64,000 nucleotides of DNA from assembly GCF_900188455.1 (NCBI RefSeq), contig NZ_FZOL01000023.1, positions 1 to 64,000 of the forward strand, read 5' to 3'. The stretch is from Pseudomonas japonica. Lineage in GTDB: Bacteria; Pseudomonadota; Gammaproteobacteria; Pseudomonadales; Pseudomonadaceae. Shown piece after piece: positions 15,500 through 23,906 of this stretch (positions are counted from its first letter, which is position 1; every line of letters starts with the position of its first letter). The position numbers and the translations under genes were made by a program. The notes under the pieces are model-generated. The model was not told where the DNA came from and did not search any database. It saw only the letters and a program-made list of their open reading frames with translations.

Positions 15500-16608
15500 G
15501 GCCGTGCTCCTTCACCGATGAACTGCGGATGGCCGGCGCTCAGCATCATCAGTTGCCGTCCCACCAGCAGGTTGCCGCCGGCGATCGGCAGGATGCGCGT
15601 GAGGTAGCCCTTGCTCATCTCGGCGATGCCCAGGGCGGCATTGGTCCAGGTACCGCCAGGCTCGTCGCTCTGGAAGTAGCTGCCGTTGTCACCGACCACC
15701 TGCCAGAGTCCGTCGCGCACCACGACGTCGTGCAGGTGATCGCTGGTGAACGCGGCCAGCGGACGCCAGTCGTCGCCGCCGTTGTCGCTGAGGTAGAGGT
15801 GCCCGGTGTTGCCCACGGCGACCCCGGTCTGGCCGTCGAAAGCCACTGCGCGCAGGCTCTCGCTGCCCAGTTCCTGGGTGCTCCAGGTCTGCCCGCCATC
15901 GCGGCTGCGCAGCAGGCGGCCGAATTCGGCGGCAATCCACAGGTCGTCGCCAGCGCCAGGGCGGATGGCGTTGAAGGCGACGTCCCGCGACTCGCCCATG
16001 CGCTCCCAGGTAGTGGCCCCGGGGGCGGCGCGGAACAGCGCGCCCATCTCGCCGACCACCCAGAAGTAGCCATGGATGAACGCCACGTCGAGCAGCTTGC
16101 CGCCCTCCTCGGCGACCGGCAGCGGCGCGTGGCGCCAAGCCTGGCCCGGCAGGCGCAGCCACAGGTCACCCCGGCTGCCGACGGTGACCACCTCGCCGTC
16201 CGGGGACACCGCCACGGCCTGCAGATTGCCGCGGCCGGGCAGCACCTCGCGGCGCCAGGTACCGTCCACGCCATGCAGCACGGCGCCGTCCTGGCCCACC
16301 ACCCACAGCGAGGCGGCATCGCCCGCCGCGCCGAAAAACATGTCGCGCGGCTCCACCACCGGCTGCAGCAGTGGCGCGCCGTTGCTCGACGGCTCGACGA
16401 AAACCGCGGCGTAGGCGAGACCGGCGATCAGCATCCAGGGCGACAGTTTCGCCAGCCACGGCAGGACCAGGCCTGGTCTTCGGGTGTTCATCGAGACCGC
16501 TGATGGGGCTGCGCGAGCAGGGGACGCGACGCTTGACCGCCTGTCCCCCTCATCGCTGGCAGACCGGCAGACGATGCAATCGTCGGGAAACGACTCCAGG
16601 TTTTGCAT
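15496..16608 (-). CDS. YCF48/BNR-repeat beta-propeller protein, membrane-anchored
   Basis: A 370-residue protein. After a ~65-residue N-terminal stretch, a single hydrophobic anchor (LSPWMLIAGLAYAAVFV) precedes a periplasmic beta-propeller built of sialidase/BNR-like repeats (SRDGGQTW, SDNGGDDW, ATTWERM). It matches the YCF48-like proteins commonly encoded with DUF1302, DUF1329 and MMPL genes. Its job is unknown; an assembly or adaptor role for the MMPL complex is plausible. I start at ATG 16608 (AAAGG 8 nt upstream). An internal ATG at 16491 gives the more usual anchor-first protein but has no clear ribosome site. It is the first gene of the transport operon. Confidence 0.7.
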   Translation of the reverse strand: MQNLESFPDDCIVCRSASDEGDRRSSVASPARAAPSAVSMNTRRPGLVLPWLAKLSPWMLIAGLAYAAVFVEPSSNGAPLLQPVVEPRDMFFGAAGDAASLWVVGQDGAVLHGVDGTWRREVLPGRGNLQAVAVSPDGEVVTVGSRGDLWLRLPGQAWRHAPLPVAEEGGKLLDVAFIHGYFWVVGEMGALFRAAPGATTWERMGESRDVAFNAIRPGAGDDLWIAAEFGRLLRSRDGGQTWSTQELGSESLRAVAFDGQTGVAVGNTGHLYLSDNGGDDWRPLAAFTSDHLHDVVVRDGLWQVVGDNGSYFQSDEPGGTWTNAALGIAEMSKGYLTRILPIAGGNLLVGRQLMMLSAGHPQFIGEGARP

Positions 16609-16622
16609 ACAGGCACCTTTGA

Positions 16623-16701
16623 TTTGTTCTTGTGCGTTTTGCTGATCCTGCCGGGCGATCGGCATGAGCACGCCCCCCCAGGTCAGGTGGCTGGTGGGGG
16701 G
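16623..16701 (-). promoter_or_regulatory. Promoter region of the transport operon: C6-N16-G6 operator plus Crc/Hfq motif
   Basis: On the minus strand: CCCCCC-N16-GGGGGG (16701-16674), 23 nt, CAGGATC (16650-16644; CAGGAT aligns with CATGAT of the other promoter), 11-nt gap, ACAAGAACAAA (16633-16623), then AAAGG and the ATG at 16608. Within the 16-nt spacers both promoters share GCCACC. The match to 8762-8837 in order and spacing implies one regulator for both operons. Confidence 0.6.
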
Positions 16702-16802
16702 CCTGGGGGTGCTGGCGGGGAAGTCCGCGTAAATGCGGGCCTGAACACAGGCGCGGCTGGGCGAGGTGATCGGCGGGAACAGGGGGCCACGCCGGCTCGA
16801 CG

Positions 16803-17163
16803 GTGCCTGCCTCAAGCCTTGCAGCGCCCTCAAGATCGAGCGCCGCCCGCGCGGCGCATCGCGGTGCATGACGATGCCCTTCCAGCGCTCTTGAGATCGC
16901 GCGCCGTCCGCACGGCGCTTCGCGAGCAAGCTCGCTCCCACGGTTTGTTGCAACGGACCTATGTCTGTCAGGCCATGGTTGACCGCCTCGTTAGCACGAC
17001 GGGATATCAAGTCGATCCAAATGGCCTCTACGCCAACCCCTGCCATGCACCAAGGCTGACAACCCCAATCCCACAGGCCATGGCGCGTTGCAACAAACTG
17101 TGGGAGCGAGCTTGCTCGCGAAGCGCCGCGCGGGCGGCGCTCGATCTTGAGGGCGCTGCAAGA
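16803..17163 (-). repeat. ~360-bp REP/MITE-like element, right copy
   Basis: Inverted partner of 1204-1560 with about a dozen differences by eye. It contains the same arms and core. The surrounding interval holds only the operon promoter on its left (16623-16701). On its right, 17164-17337 contains TGTGTAGATACCTATGCCGG, which looks like another Pseudomonas intergenic repeat, and no gene. Confidence 0.85.
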
Positions 17164-17337
17164 CTCAAGACGGGCACCTGGCGGCCCTGATGCAGTTTCC
17201 TGTCAGGCTTTCGGAGTTGTGTAGATACCTATGCCGGAGGGAGGGGACCCGGAGCGCAGCGTAGGGCCGTATGCAGGAGCAAGCGGTTTTCGTCCATTTT
17301 TGCCAAGACTGTAGTGCGGAGACCTGGCGGCCACGCT

Positions 17338-18636
17338 TCAGTCCGCCAGATACAACCGATGCGACTTCGCGATCGCCGCGAGGGTCGCCTCCGCCACCCC
17401 CACGCTCCGAGCGATCTCCGGCCAGCGCGCTACCGCCGCGCCGACCTCGGCAACGATCTGCTTCACATCCATGCCACGGACCTGGGCCCCGACGGCGAGC
17501 AAGTCGTCCAGGGTGAAGTCGTCACGCTTGCCATTGATGCTCATCTGATGGCTGTCGACCCAGAAATTGCCCGGCAGATACGACCAGGTGACGTCATAGG
17601 CCGGTGACAGGTACCAGGTACCGTCGGTGTCCATCAGAAAAGCGATGTTCTTGGTGTGGTCATCCTGGTTACGGGCAATCACGTTGAACACCATGCGGCG
17701 GAAGAACTGAACGGCTTCGTCGCGCCCGAGCCGCAGTTGGCGCAACACGGCGAACGCCTCGGCATAGGAGTATTCGCCAGGCTTCTTGTAGTCGGCATGA
17801 TCCAGCGCACACAACGTTGCCATGTGGACCTTTTCCCCGGCATCGGTGCGGTCGAAGCGGCGAGTCATGAAATGCGCCCGACCGCCCTCTTCCAACAACC
17901 GGCATTCACTCATCAGCACGCCCGCCTCCCTGGCCATCAGGTAATAGGCATATTCGATACGCCCATATCCCTGGCTGTCCGCCAGCAGATCGGAGTGTTT
18001 GGCAACGTCGAATTTCAGCAGCCAGTAGCTGTAGCCGGGTGGCGCCTGGATTTGCCCAGAACGGATATCCCCCGCGTCGTTGAGGGCGATGATGGCCTTG
18101 GCCCGGGCACCACCGGCGCTGGTACCGACCTGGATCAGGCGCTGCAGGGCCGTCTCGTCGACGCTGGGGTCATGGGCGGTCAGCCGCTCCTCCAGACTGG
18201 CCCGATTGGACAGCACCTCACTGGCCAACTGCACCAGGGCGCGAATCTCGATGCTCTGGTCCTGATCCATCCCGGCATTCAGGGCCGGACGGTATTCCAG
18301 CGCGCCCATGCCGCGATTGCCCTGGTACAACAGCCGTTCCACCGGCGAGAAGCTCTGCCTGTCTCGACCACGCTGGGCCAGCCAGGCATTGATCAGTGCA
18401 TTGCCGAAATCGTCCGGAAGAGAATCGGCGAAGATCGACGGCAGCGCGCGGAACGTCTCGCGATTCAGTTGCGAGAAGACGTAGACATGGTTTTCCCGCA
18501 GCGGCATGTGGATCGGGGAAATCTCCAGACCCGTGCGCACGAATTCGGCGGAATATTCGAACTCGCCTGTCTGACGGGTCTCGTCCCAGTTCAAGGCGCC
18601 AACATACAGATCCCACAGGTGGATTTTCGCGATCAC
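17338..18636 (-). CDS. HipA-family serine/threonine kinase toxin
   Basis: A 432-residue HipA-like kinase. Seen: N-terminal HipA subdomain (about 1-110), the glycine-rich ATP loop GTSAGGARAKAIIAL (171-185), catalytic NQDDHTKNIAF with the Asp-Asp-His-x-x-Asn core, and SPAYDVTWS as the metal-binding equivalent of DFG. Family members phosphorylate a translation component (GltX in E. coli HipA) and are neutralised by HipB. The GTG start overlaps the upstream antitoxin stop as GTGA, so the two are translationally coupled. All key residues are present, so it looks active. The substrate is unknown. Confidence 0.85.
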   Translation of the reverse strand: MIAKIHLWDLYVGALNWDETRQTGEFEYSAEFVRTGLEISPIHMPLRENHVYVFSQLNRETFRALPSIFADSLPDDFGNALINAWLAQRGRDRQSFSPVERLLYQGNRGMGALEYRPALNAGMDQDQSIEIRALVQLASEVLSNRASLEERLTAHDPSVDETALQRLIQVGTSAGGARAKAIIALNDAGDIRSGQIQAPPGYSYWLLKFDVAKHSDLLADSQGYGRIEYAYYLMAREAGVLMSECRLLEEGGRAHFMTRRFDRTDAGEKVHMATLCALDHADYKKPGEYSYAEAFAVLRQLRLGRDEAVQFFRRMVFNVIARNQDDHTKNIAFLMDTDGTWYLSPAYDVTWSYLPGNFWVDSHQMSINGKRDDFTLDDLLAVGAQVRGMDVKQIVAEVGAAVARWPEIARSVGVAEATLAAIAKSHRLYLAD

Positions 18637-19010
18637 CAGTCAATGTCCTTTTTGCCGGTCGGGGCCAGCAACGGCTTCCTGCCGCTGGCTGGCAAAGGTT
18701 CGTTGTCCTTCTTGCGCGGACTGGACGCACGCAGCCTCTGCTTGCCGGCCATCCTGGCCATCTGCAACGGACTGGGGCGCACGTCCTCGGTCAAGGAGAC
18801 TAGCCGGTCCAGCTCATCGATCACTCGCAGCACGGCGATCAGGTTCAGAAGCGTCCCTTTGCCCTTGAGCACATTTCTGAGGGTCTGACGGGAAATGCCT
18901 GCCTCATGGGCAACCAGTTCCAGAGGGACGTTCTTCTTGAGCCTCACGGCCTCGACCCGCGAACCGATGAGTTCGGCGATGGCTTGATCGCTCATGGACA
19001 GCATGTTCAT
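18633..19010 (-). CDS. HipB-like XRE-type antitoxin/regulator
   Basis: A 125-residue protein with an N-terminal helix-turn-helix (SRVEAVRLKKNVPLELVAHE then AGISRQTLRNVLKGKGTLL, about residues 18-60) and a basic, disordered-looking C-terminus (RKKDNEPLP...). Encoded just before a HipA-type kinase with a 4-nt overlap, it should bind the toxin and repress the pair's promoter. ATG 19010 is chosen over 19037 because the family start MSDQAI lies close after it. AGGAAA is about 11 nt upstream, a rather long spacing. The upstream region is rich in inverted repeats that would suit autorepression. Confidence 0.8.
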   Translation of the reverse strand: MNMLSMSDQAIAELIGSRVEAVRLKKNVPLELVAHEAGISRQTLRNVLKGKGTLLNLIAVLRVIDELDRLVSLTEDVRPSPLQMARMAGKQRLRASSPRKKDNEPLPASGRKPLLAPTGKKDIDW

Positions 19011-19024
19011 AACGGATGATTTCC

Positions 19025-19160
19025 TGATCAGAAACACGCCTTTTGGCGCTGTTTGATCAGAATTCTAGCCGTAAAAACAGAAACAGCGTTCAATTGTTTT
19101 TTGGCTACATTTTTAGCCGAAAACTAGGTTTATTGCTGTTTACGGTAATTTTTCTAGCCA
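19025..19160 (-). promoter_or_regulatory. AT-rich hipBA operator/promoter region
   Basis: Seen: TGATCAGAA occurs twice (19025-19033, 19054-19062). GGCTA-N6-TAGCC forms an inverted repeat at 19103-19118. CTAGCC-GTAAAAACAG (19065-19080) is mirrored by CTGTTTACGG...CTAGCC (19136-19159). The stretch is far more AT-rich than its surroundings. Repeated half-sites are expected for a HipB-type autorepressor. The exact operator is not resolved. Confidence 0.5.
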
Positions 19161-19311
19161 TTAAAAATCCATCCACAGCATGAGGACACGACCGTTCAAG
19201 GCTCTGGCAACCTACGGCCTTGAATTCGATGTCCTACCGATGTGGGTTGGGGCTCGTCAGACCCTGTTCGGAAGAGGCAGAAGCCGCAAAGGGAAAATTC
19301 TCAACAACCTC

Positions 19312-19644
19312 TCATAAAAGAGCCACAGCCCCCAACAGCGGCCAGCCAGCCACCGCCGCCCACACCGCGCCTTTCGCCCGGTACGGCAACAGCAGCACCA
19401 GGCCCAACCCCGCCAGCGACATCAACCCGAACCAGCCAATCGGCCCCATCGCCCAGCCCCACGCCGCCACGCTGGCGGCGAAGCTGCCGAGCAGCGCCAG
19501 CCAGCCGCCCATGCGCAGAACGCGGCGCAACACCGGGCCAGGCACTCGCGGCCAGACCTGCCGGTAATGCCGCTCCAGCCCCAGACACAGTCCGAGCATG
19601 CCGCTGTAGGCCAACAGCAGCCCTGTGGATAACATCAGGCTCAT
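19312..19644 (-). CDS. DUF3325 family small membrane protein
   Basis: A 110-residue protein with three predicted membrane helices (about 3-22, 45-65, 70-105) starting MSLMLSTGLLLAYSG. It matches the DUF3325 family, which accompanies PepSY and DUF3649 proteins next to TonB-dependent siderophore receptors. The start at 19644 lies one base past the stop of the PepSY gene, consistent with translational coupling. Role unknown; probably part of an inner-membrane assembly for ferri-siderophore reduction or handling. The segment 19166-19311 between it and hipBA shows nothing else. Confidence 0.75.
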   Translation of the reverse strand: MSLMLSTGLLLAYSGMLGLCLGLERHYRQVWPRVPGPVLRRVLRMGGWLALLGSFAASVAAWGWAMGPIGWFGLMSLAGLGLVLLLPYRAKGAVWAAVAGWPLLGAVALL

Positions 19645-19645
19645 C

Positions 19646-21190
19646 TCAATTGGCCTCCACCCCGGCAGAACGCCCACGCCGCGCCACACGCTCCTTCGGT
19701 GGCTGGCCCAGCTTCCAGCAGCACCACCCCAGCAGCGCGCCAATCACCACACTGGTGATCTCCAGGTAAACGAACCCGCCGCGATCGACCGTGAAGAGGT
19801 TCAGCAACGGCAGCAGCAGGCACATCAGCGCGGCCAGCCCCAGTTGCTCGCGCCAGGCCCTCAGCCATGGCCGCGCGATGGCGTGCCCCAGGGTCGCCAG
19901 CCAGATCAGGAAGAACACCCGCACCTCCCAGCCACCGCGCTGCGCCAGCTCCACCGGCAGCAGGCGATTGGCCCAGAGCAGACCAATGCAGGCCAGCGAC
20001 AGCCCGGCCACGACGGTCACGTTCAGGCGCTCGGCGACGTGATACAGCAACGCGCCAAGCACCCCTTCACCGTCATGCCGACGCCGACGCTTGACGGTGA
20101 ACAGCACCAACCCGGTGGCGATCATGGCGCAGCTCGCCAGGCCGCAGAGGAAGTACAGCCAGCGCATCGAATAACCGCCGAACTGGGCGAAGTGCATCCC
20201 CGCCATGACCCGCTGGGTCAGCAGGCTCGGGCGGCTTTGCCCCGGTTCACGCAGGACTCTGCCGCTGACACCGTCGAAGAGCATGCTCTGGCCCTTGGTC
20301 AGCTCGATGCGATTACCCAGCACCGGACGTACTTCGATACGTGCATCACTGCGTCCGGGATTCTGGATCGACAGACCGGACAGCGGCCCCATGGCCTGCT
20401 CGGCCGCAACCAGTATCGGTGCCAGATCGGTCAGTGCCGCCTCGCCCGGCGCCTCCCCGGCGCCCCGTTGCCCGTGCCGGGCATGCTGCTCCGCCGGCAT
20501 CCCGCGCAGCGCCCGATTCAGCGCCTCGCGATCGCCGTCGAACAGCGCGTCGGACGCCGCCGGCATGTAGATCAGGTAGAAGATCACCAGCCCGGTGTAA
20601 GTGATCATCAGGTGGAATGGCAGTACCAGCACCGCCGTTGCGTTGTGCGCATCCAGCCACGAGCGCTGGCCCTTGGCCGGGCGGAACGTGAAGAACTCCT
20701 TGAAGAATTTCTTGTGGATGACGATGCCGCTGACCAGCGCCGCGAGCATGGCCATGGCCGCCAGCCCGACCACCCAGATACCGAAATTGCGCGGCAGGTT
20801 GAGGGTGAAGTGGAAACGGAAGAAGAAGCTGCCACCGGCGCTTTCGCGCACCCGCAGCGCCTCGCCGGTGACGGGATCGAGGGCCTGGCCGCCACCGCGC
20901 CGCTGCTCGCCGGCGGACACGCTCAAGGTGGGCGAACGCTCGCTCGGCAGGCCGATGTTCCAGGCGCTGGCGTTGGCGTGGTTGGCTTGCAGATAGTCCA
21001 GTGCGCGCTGTGCCGCTTGTACCTGGCTCACTGAATGCGCCGGAATTTCCGGGCGCATCCAGGCGTCGATTTCCTTGTCGAAAACGGCCAGGGTGCCGGT
21101 GAGAAAGATGGCGAAGAGCACCCAGCCGAACACCAGGCCGCTCCAGGTGTGCATCCACGACAGGGACTGGGTGAGGGTCTTCTGTTTCAT
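19646..21190 (-). CDS. PepSY-associated transmembrane protein (siderophore-iron reductase-like)
   Basis: A 514-residue inner-membrane protein of the PepSY_TM family. Helices lie near 13-35, 190-215, 240-265, 345-370 and in a C-terminal group at 395-500. A periplasmic PepSY-like region runs about 40-180. Family members such as FpvG are linked to reduction of ferri-siderophores, and conserved histidines (HTWSG near the N-terminus, NATAVLVLPFHLMITYTG) could bind haem. It overlaps the DUF3649 gene by 4 nt upstream and nearly touches DUF3325 downstream. With pfeA upstream, it probably acts on catecholate-bound iron; this is inferred. Confidence 0.8.
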   Translation of the reverse strand: MKQKTLTQSLSWMHTWSGLVFGWVLFAIFLTGTLAVFDKEIDAWMRPEIPAHSVSQVQAAQRALDYLQANHANASAWNIGLPSERSPTLSVSAGEQRRGGGQALDPVTGEALRVRESAGGSFFFRFHFTLNLPRNFGIWVVGLAAMAMLAALVSGIVIHKKFFKEFFTFRPAKGQRSWLDAHNATAVLVLPFHLMITYTGLVIFYLIYMPAASDALFDGDREALNRALRGMPAEQHARHGQRGAGEAPGEAALTDLAPILVAAEQAMGPLSGLSIQNPGRSDARIEVRPVLGNRIELTKGQSMLFDGVSGRVLREPGQSRPSLLTQRVMAGMHFAQFGGYSMRWLYFLCGLASCAMIATGLVLFTVKRRRRHDGEGVLGALLYHVAERLNVTVVAGLSLACIGLLWANRLLPVELAQRGGWEVRVFFLIWLATLGHAIARPWLRAWREQLGLAALMCLLLPLLNLFTVDRGGFVYLEITSVVIGALLGWCCWKLGQPPKERVARRGRSAGVEAN

Positions 21191-21474
21191 CCGAAGCGCT
21201 CCAGCAGGTGCGGCCAGAAGCCGATCAGCGCCAATGGCCCCGCCGTGGCCAGTCCGACCCAGGCGCGAAGAGCGCTGCGGCAGGCGAAGGCCCAGAGGAT
21301 GGCGCCGGTGTAGACGGCGAAAGACAACAGCGTGGCGACGATCAGCGCATCACCCTTGGCCAGTGGCAGCAGGCGCGCCAGGGCAGCGGTGAAGGCATAG
21401 GTGAAGGCATAGCCGCCGAGGATCGCGGCGGCGATGCGCGAGAGCATTGGCCAGGAGAAGGTTGTGGTTTTCAT
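21187..21474 (-). CDS. DUF3649 family small membrane protein
   Basis: A 95-residue protein with three membrane helices (SRIAAAILGGYAFTYAFTAA, ALIVATLLSFAVYTGAILWA, WVGLATAGPLALIGFW). It matches DUF3649, a usual companion of PepSY reductase-like proteins in iron operons. ATG 21474 is chosen because GAG lies 6 nt upstream; ATG 21480 is possible. It overlaps the PepSY gene by 4 nt. Confidence 0.75.
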   Translation of the reverse strand: MKTTTFSWPMLSRIAAAILGGYAFTYAFTAALARLLPLAKGDALIVATLLSFAVYTGAILWAFACRSALRAWVGLATAGPLALIGFWPHLLERFG

Positions 21475-21500
21475 TGGCATCTCAGCATGAGGCGACGCGA

Positions 21501-21538
21501 ACCCTGTGGGAGCTGGCCGGGCGGCGTTCCCACAGGGT
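21501..21538 (-). terminator. Hairpin between pfeA and the DUF3649 gene
   Basis: An 11-bp perfect stem ACCCTGTGGGA/TCCCACAGGGT around a GC-rich loop. It has REP character (TGTGGGAGCTGG) and lacks a clear T tract. It may partly terminate or stabilise the pfeA mRNA and set lower expression of the downstream genes. Confidence 0.4.
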
Positions 21539-21562
21539 CCGCGCCCTGCTTCCAGTTCTTCG

Positions 21563-23776
21563 TCAGAAGGTCGTCGTCACCGACGCATAGAACGCTCGCC
21601 CCGGCTCGTTGTAGGTACTGGCCCCGGCACTGGTACCCGCACCCTCGCGGTACACGCGCTTGTCGAAGAGGTTGTTGATGCCGGCGCCGAACGAGACATT
21701 CCGGGTCAACTCATAGGTGCCACCGATCCCCCAGACATGGTACGGATCGAGGGTCCGCAACTCGTTCGCCGCGGTCACGCCGACATCCCGGGTCGGGTTG
21801 AAGCGCCGTGGCTCCTGCTTGCCGTAGTAGGTCGCGGTCAGGCTCAGCGACAGGGCCTGGGTCACCTGCCAGTCGAGCATGCTGTTGACCGTATATTCCG
21901 GCACCACCGACAGCGGGTTGCCGTCACTGTCCTCGTTGGAATCCATGTAGGTGAAGTTGGTGTTCCAGCTGAGGATCTCGCCCACCTCGCCCAGCAACGG
22001 CACGCCGATGTTGCCTTCCCAGCCCTTGACCACGGCGTCCTTGGCGTTGTCCCAGCGCAGGATCGCCTCGTTGGTCGAGGTGCGGCCGACCAGATCGTTG
22101 GAGGAGACGATCTTGCTCTCGTAGTCGTTGCGGAAGTAGGTCAGCCCCGCGCTCCAGCCGTCGCGGGCGAAGCTGATGCCGACTTCCTTGTTGATGCTGA
22201 TTTCCGGATCGAGGTCGGCATTGCCCAGCACGTAGCAGCCGTTGGAGCTCAGGCTCGGCGCACAACCGTTGCCGTTGCTGCGGTACAGGTAGTTGGGGTT
22301 GGACTGGTACAGGTTCGGTGCCTTGAACGCACGGGCGATACCGCCCTTGAGGGTGATGTCCTCGGTGAGCTTGTACGAGGTGTTCAGGCTCGGGCTCCAG
22401 TTGGCGCCGAACTGGTCGTGATGGTCCAGGCGCAGGCCGGGGGTGAGGAACCAGTTCGGGGTCAGCTCGATGTTGTCCTCGGCATAGACCGCCATGATGG
22501 TCGCGTCCATGTCGGTGGGCCGCGAACCGGCGGCGGAATTCGGCAGGGTGGTGCCGATCGCCCGGTCCATGGTGCTCGGGTCGTCCAGTTCCTGGTGGTT
22601 CCACTCGGCACCGAGCGTCAGGGTCTGCGCCAGCAGCAGTTGCAGGGGGATGTCCAACTGGCCTTGCACCAGGTAGCTGTCGTAGGTGCTGGTGGACTTG
22701 TCGCTGCCGCTGATGTCGCCGTCGACCGAGCCGGTCTGGCCTTCCAGCAGACGGTTGTTGCGGGTGTTCTCGTACTGCGCGAGCAGGCGCGAGGTACCGA
22801 ATTCCCAGTCGCCGCGATGGGTGACGGAGAAGTTCTGCCGGTACATCGTGTTGGTTTCGCGGCCCAGCCACTGGTTGATGGTGCTGCCCGGGGTCAGCGA
22901 ATCGGTGGCGCCGGTGCCGACATCGCCGGCGTAGATGTTGCCCTGGCGACTGAAACCGCTTTCGAAATCGATCGTCTGCTGGTTGTCCAGCGCCCAGCTG
23001 AGCAGCGCGTTGACGTCCTTGTTGCGCACGCCTTCGCGGCCGGCGGCGAGCGAACCGCCGCTGGCGGTGTGATCGGCGTTGATATCGGCGTCATCGGCAT
23101 CGGTCTTGTTCAGGTTGCCGTAGACGCGGAAAGTCAGCGAGTCGGTCAGCGCTCCGGCGAGACTGAAGGTGGTGCGCTTGGTCATGCCCTCGGCGTCGTC
23201 TTCGGGCAGATTGGTGAAGGCCGAGAGGCTGCCGGTGAGGGCCTGGGTCGGGCGCTTGGTGATGATGTTGACCACCCCGCCCATGGAGCCGGAGCCGTAG
23301 CGCGCCGCCGCCGGACCGCGCAGGACTTCGATGCTCTCCACTTCGCTGGCCGGTACCCAGTTGCTGTCGCCACGGGTGTCGCGCTCGCCGGAGCGGGTGT
23401 AACGCACCGCATTGCGCGAGGTGACCGGCTTGCCGTCGATGAGGATCAGGGTGTTTTCCGGGCCCATGCCGCGCAGGTCGATCTGCCGGTTGTTGCCGCG
23501 GGTGCCGCTGGCGCTGTTGCCGGTCAGGTTGACCCCGGGCATCTTGCGGATGATCTCGGAAAGGTCGTTCACCGGCGGACGCTTCCTGATGTCCTCCTCG
23601 GTGATCAGCGAAACGCCGGGCGCCTGCTTCAACTCTTCCGCGGCCGTGGCCACCACGTGGGTATCGGTCAGTTCCAGGACCTCGCCGCTCTGCGCCGCGG
23701 TGGCGGCCAGCAACGAGGACGGGGACACGGCCAGCAGGGCCAGGCAGAGAGGATTGAGCTTGAAACGGGGCTGCAT
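21563..23776 (-). CDS. pfeA: TonB-dependent ferric-enterobactin-type receptor
   Basis: A 737-residue outer-membrane receptor. Signal peptide ends near LLA-ATAAQ, a TonB-box-like ELTDTHVVATA follows, and the plug domain spans about 50-165 with IDLRGMGPENTLILIDGKPV. The 22-stranded barrel ends in TTTF with terminal Phe. The plug sequence and ERDTRGDSNWVPASEVE are very close to PfeA/FepA receptors for ferric enterobactin. It imports the catecholate siderophore complex using TonB-ExbBD energy. The regulators pfeR-pfeS lie directly upstream and an iron-reductase-like set downstream, as expected. A weak Fur-like sequence precedes it. Confidence 0.88.
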   Translation of the reverse strand: MQPRFKLNPLCLALLAVSPSSLLAATAAQSGEVLELTDTHVVATAAEELKQAPGVSLITEEDIRKRPPVNDLSEIIRKMPGVNLTGNSASGTRGNNRQIDLRGMGPENTLILIDGKPVTSRNAVRYTRSGERDTRGDSNWVPASEVESIEVLRGPAAARYGSGSMGGVVNIITKRPTQALTGSLSAFTNLPEDDAEGMTKRTTFSLAGALTDSLTFRVYGNLNKTDADDADINADHTASGGSLAAGREGVRNKDVNALLSWALDNQQTIDFESGFSRQGNIYAGDVGTGATDSLTPGSTINQWLGRETNTMYRQNFSVTHRGDWEFGTSRLLAQYENTRNNRLLEGQTGSVDGDISGSDKSTSTYDSYLVQGQLDIPLQLLLAQTLTLGAEWNHQELDDPSTMDRAIGTTLPNSAAGSRPTDMDATIMAVYAEDNIELTPNWFLTPGLRLDHHDQFGANWSPSLNTSYKLTEDITLKGGIARAFKAPNLYQSNPNYLYRSNGNGCAPSLSSNGCYVLGNADLDPEISINKEVGISFARDGWSAGLTYFRNDYESKIVSSNDLVGRTSTNEAILRWDNAKDAVVKGWEGNIGVPLLGEVGEILSWNTNFTYMDSNEDSDGNPLSVVPEYTVNSMLDWQVTQALSLSLTATYYGKQEPRRFNPTRDVGVTAANELRTLDPYHVWGIGGTYELTRNVSFGAGINNLFDKRVYREGAGTSAGASTYNEPGRAFYASVTTTF

Positions 23777-23878
23777 CGACGATGCTCCTTTCGCAATGAC
23801 GGACGTCAGGAAAGGCGCGAGGGGCTCAGCCGGCTCGCCCCAGAACCTGACCGGGACGAGCGCGAATGCTACTGCCTC

Positions 23879-23895
23879 GCAAATGAGAGTAAATC
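23879..23895 (-). promoter_or_regulatory. Weak Fur-box-like sequence upstream of pfeA
   Basis: GCAAATGAGAGTAAATC in the 130-bp gap between pfeS and pfeA shares the ATGAGA...AAT pattern of Pseudomonas Fur sites but is a poor match overall. PfeR would also be expected to bind in this gap. Confidence 0.3.
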
Positions 23896-23906
23896 TTTTT
23901 TACATT

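Noticed and set aside
16609..17046. N-terminal extension of the YCF48-like protein into the right repeat
   Set aside because: The extension is translated repeat sequence and crosses the shared promoter; ATG 16608 has a ribosome site.
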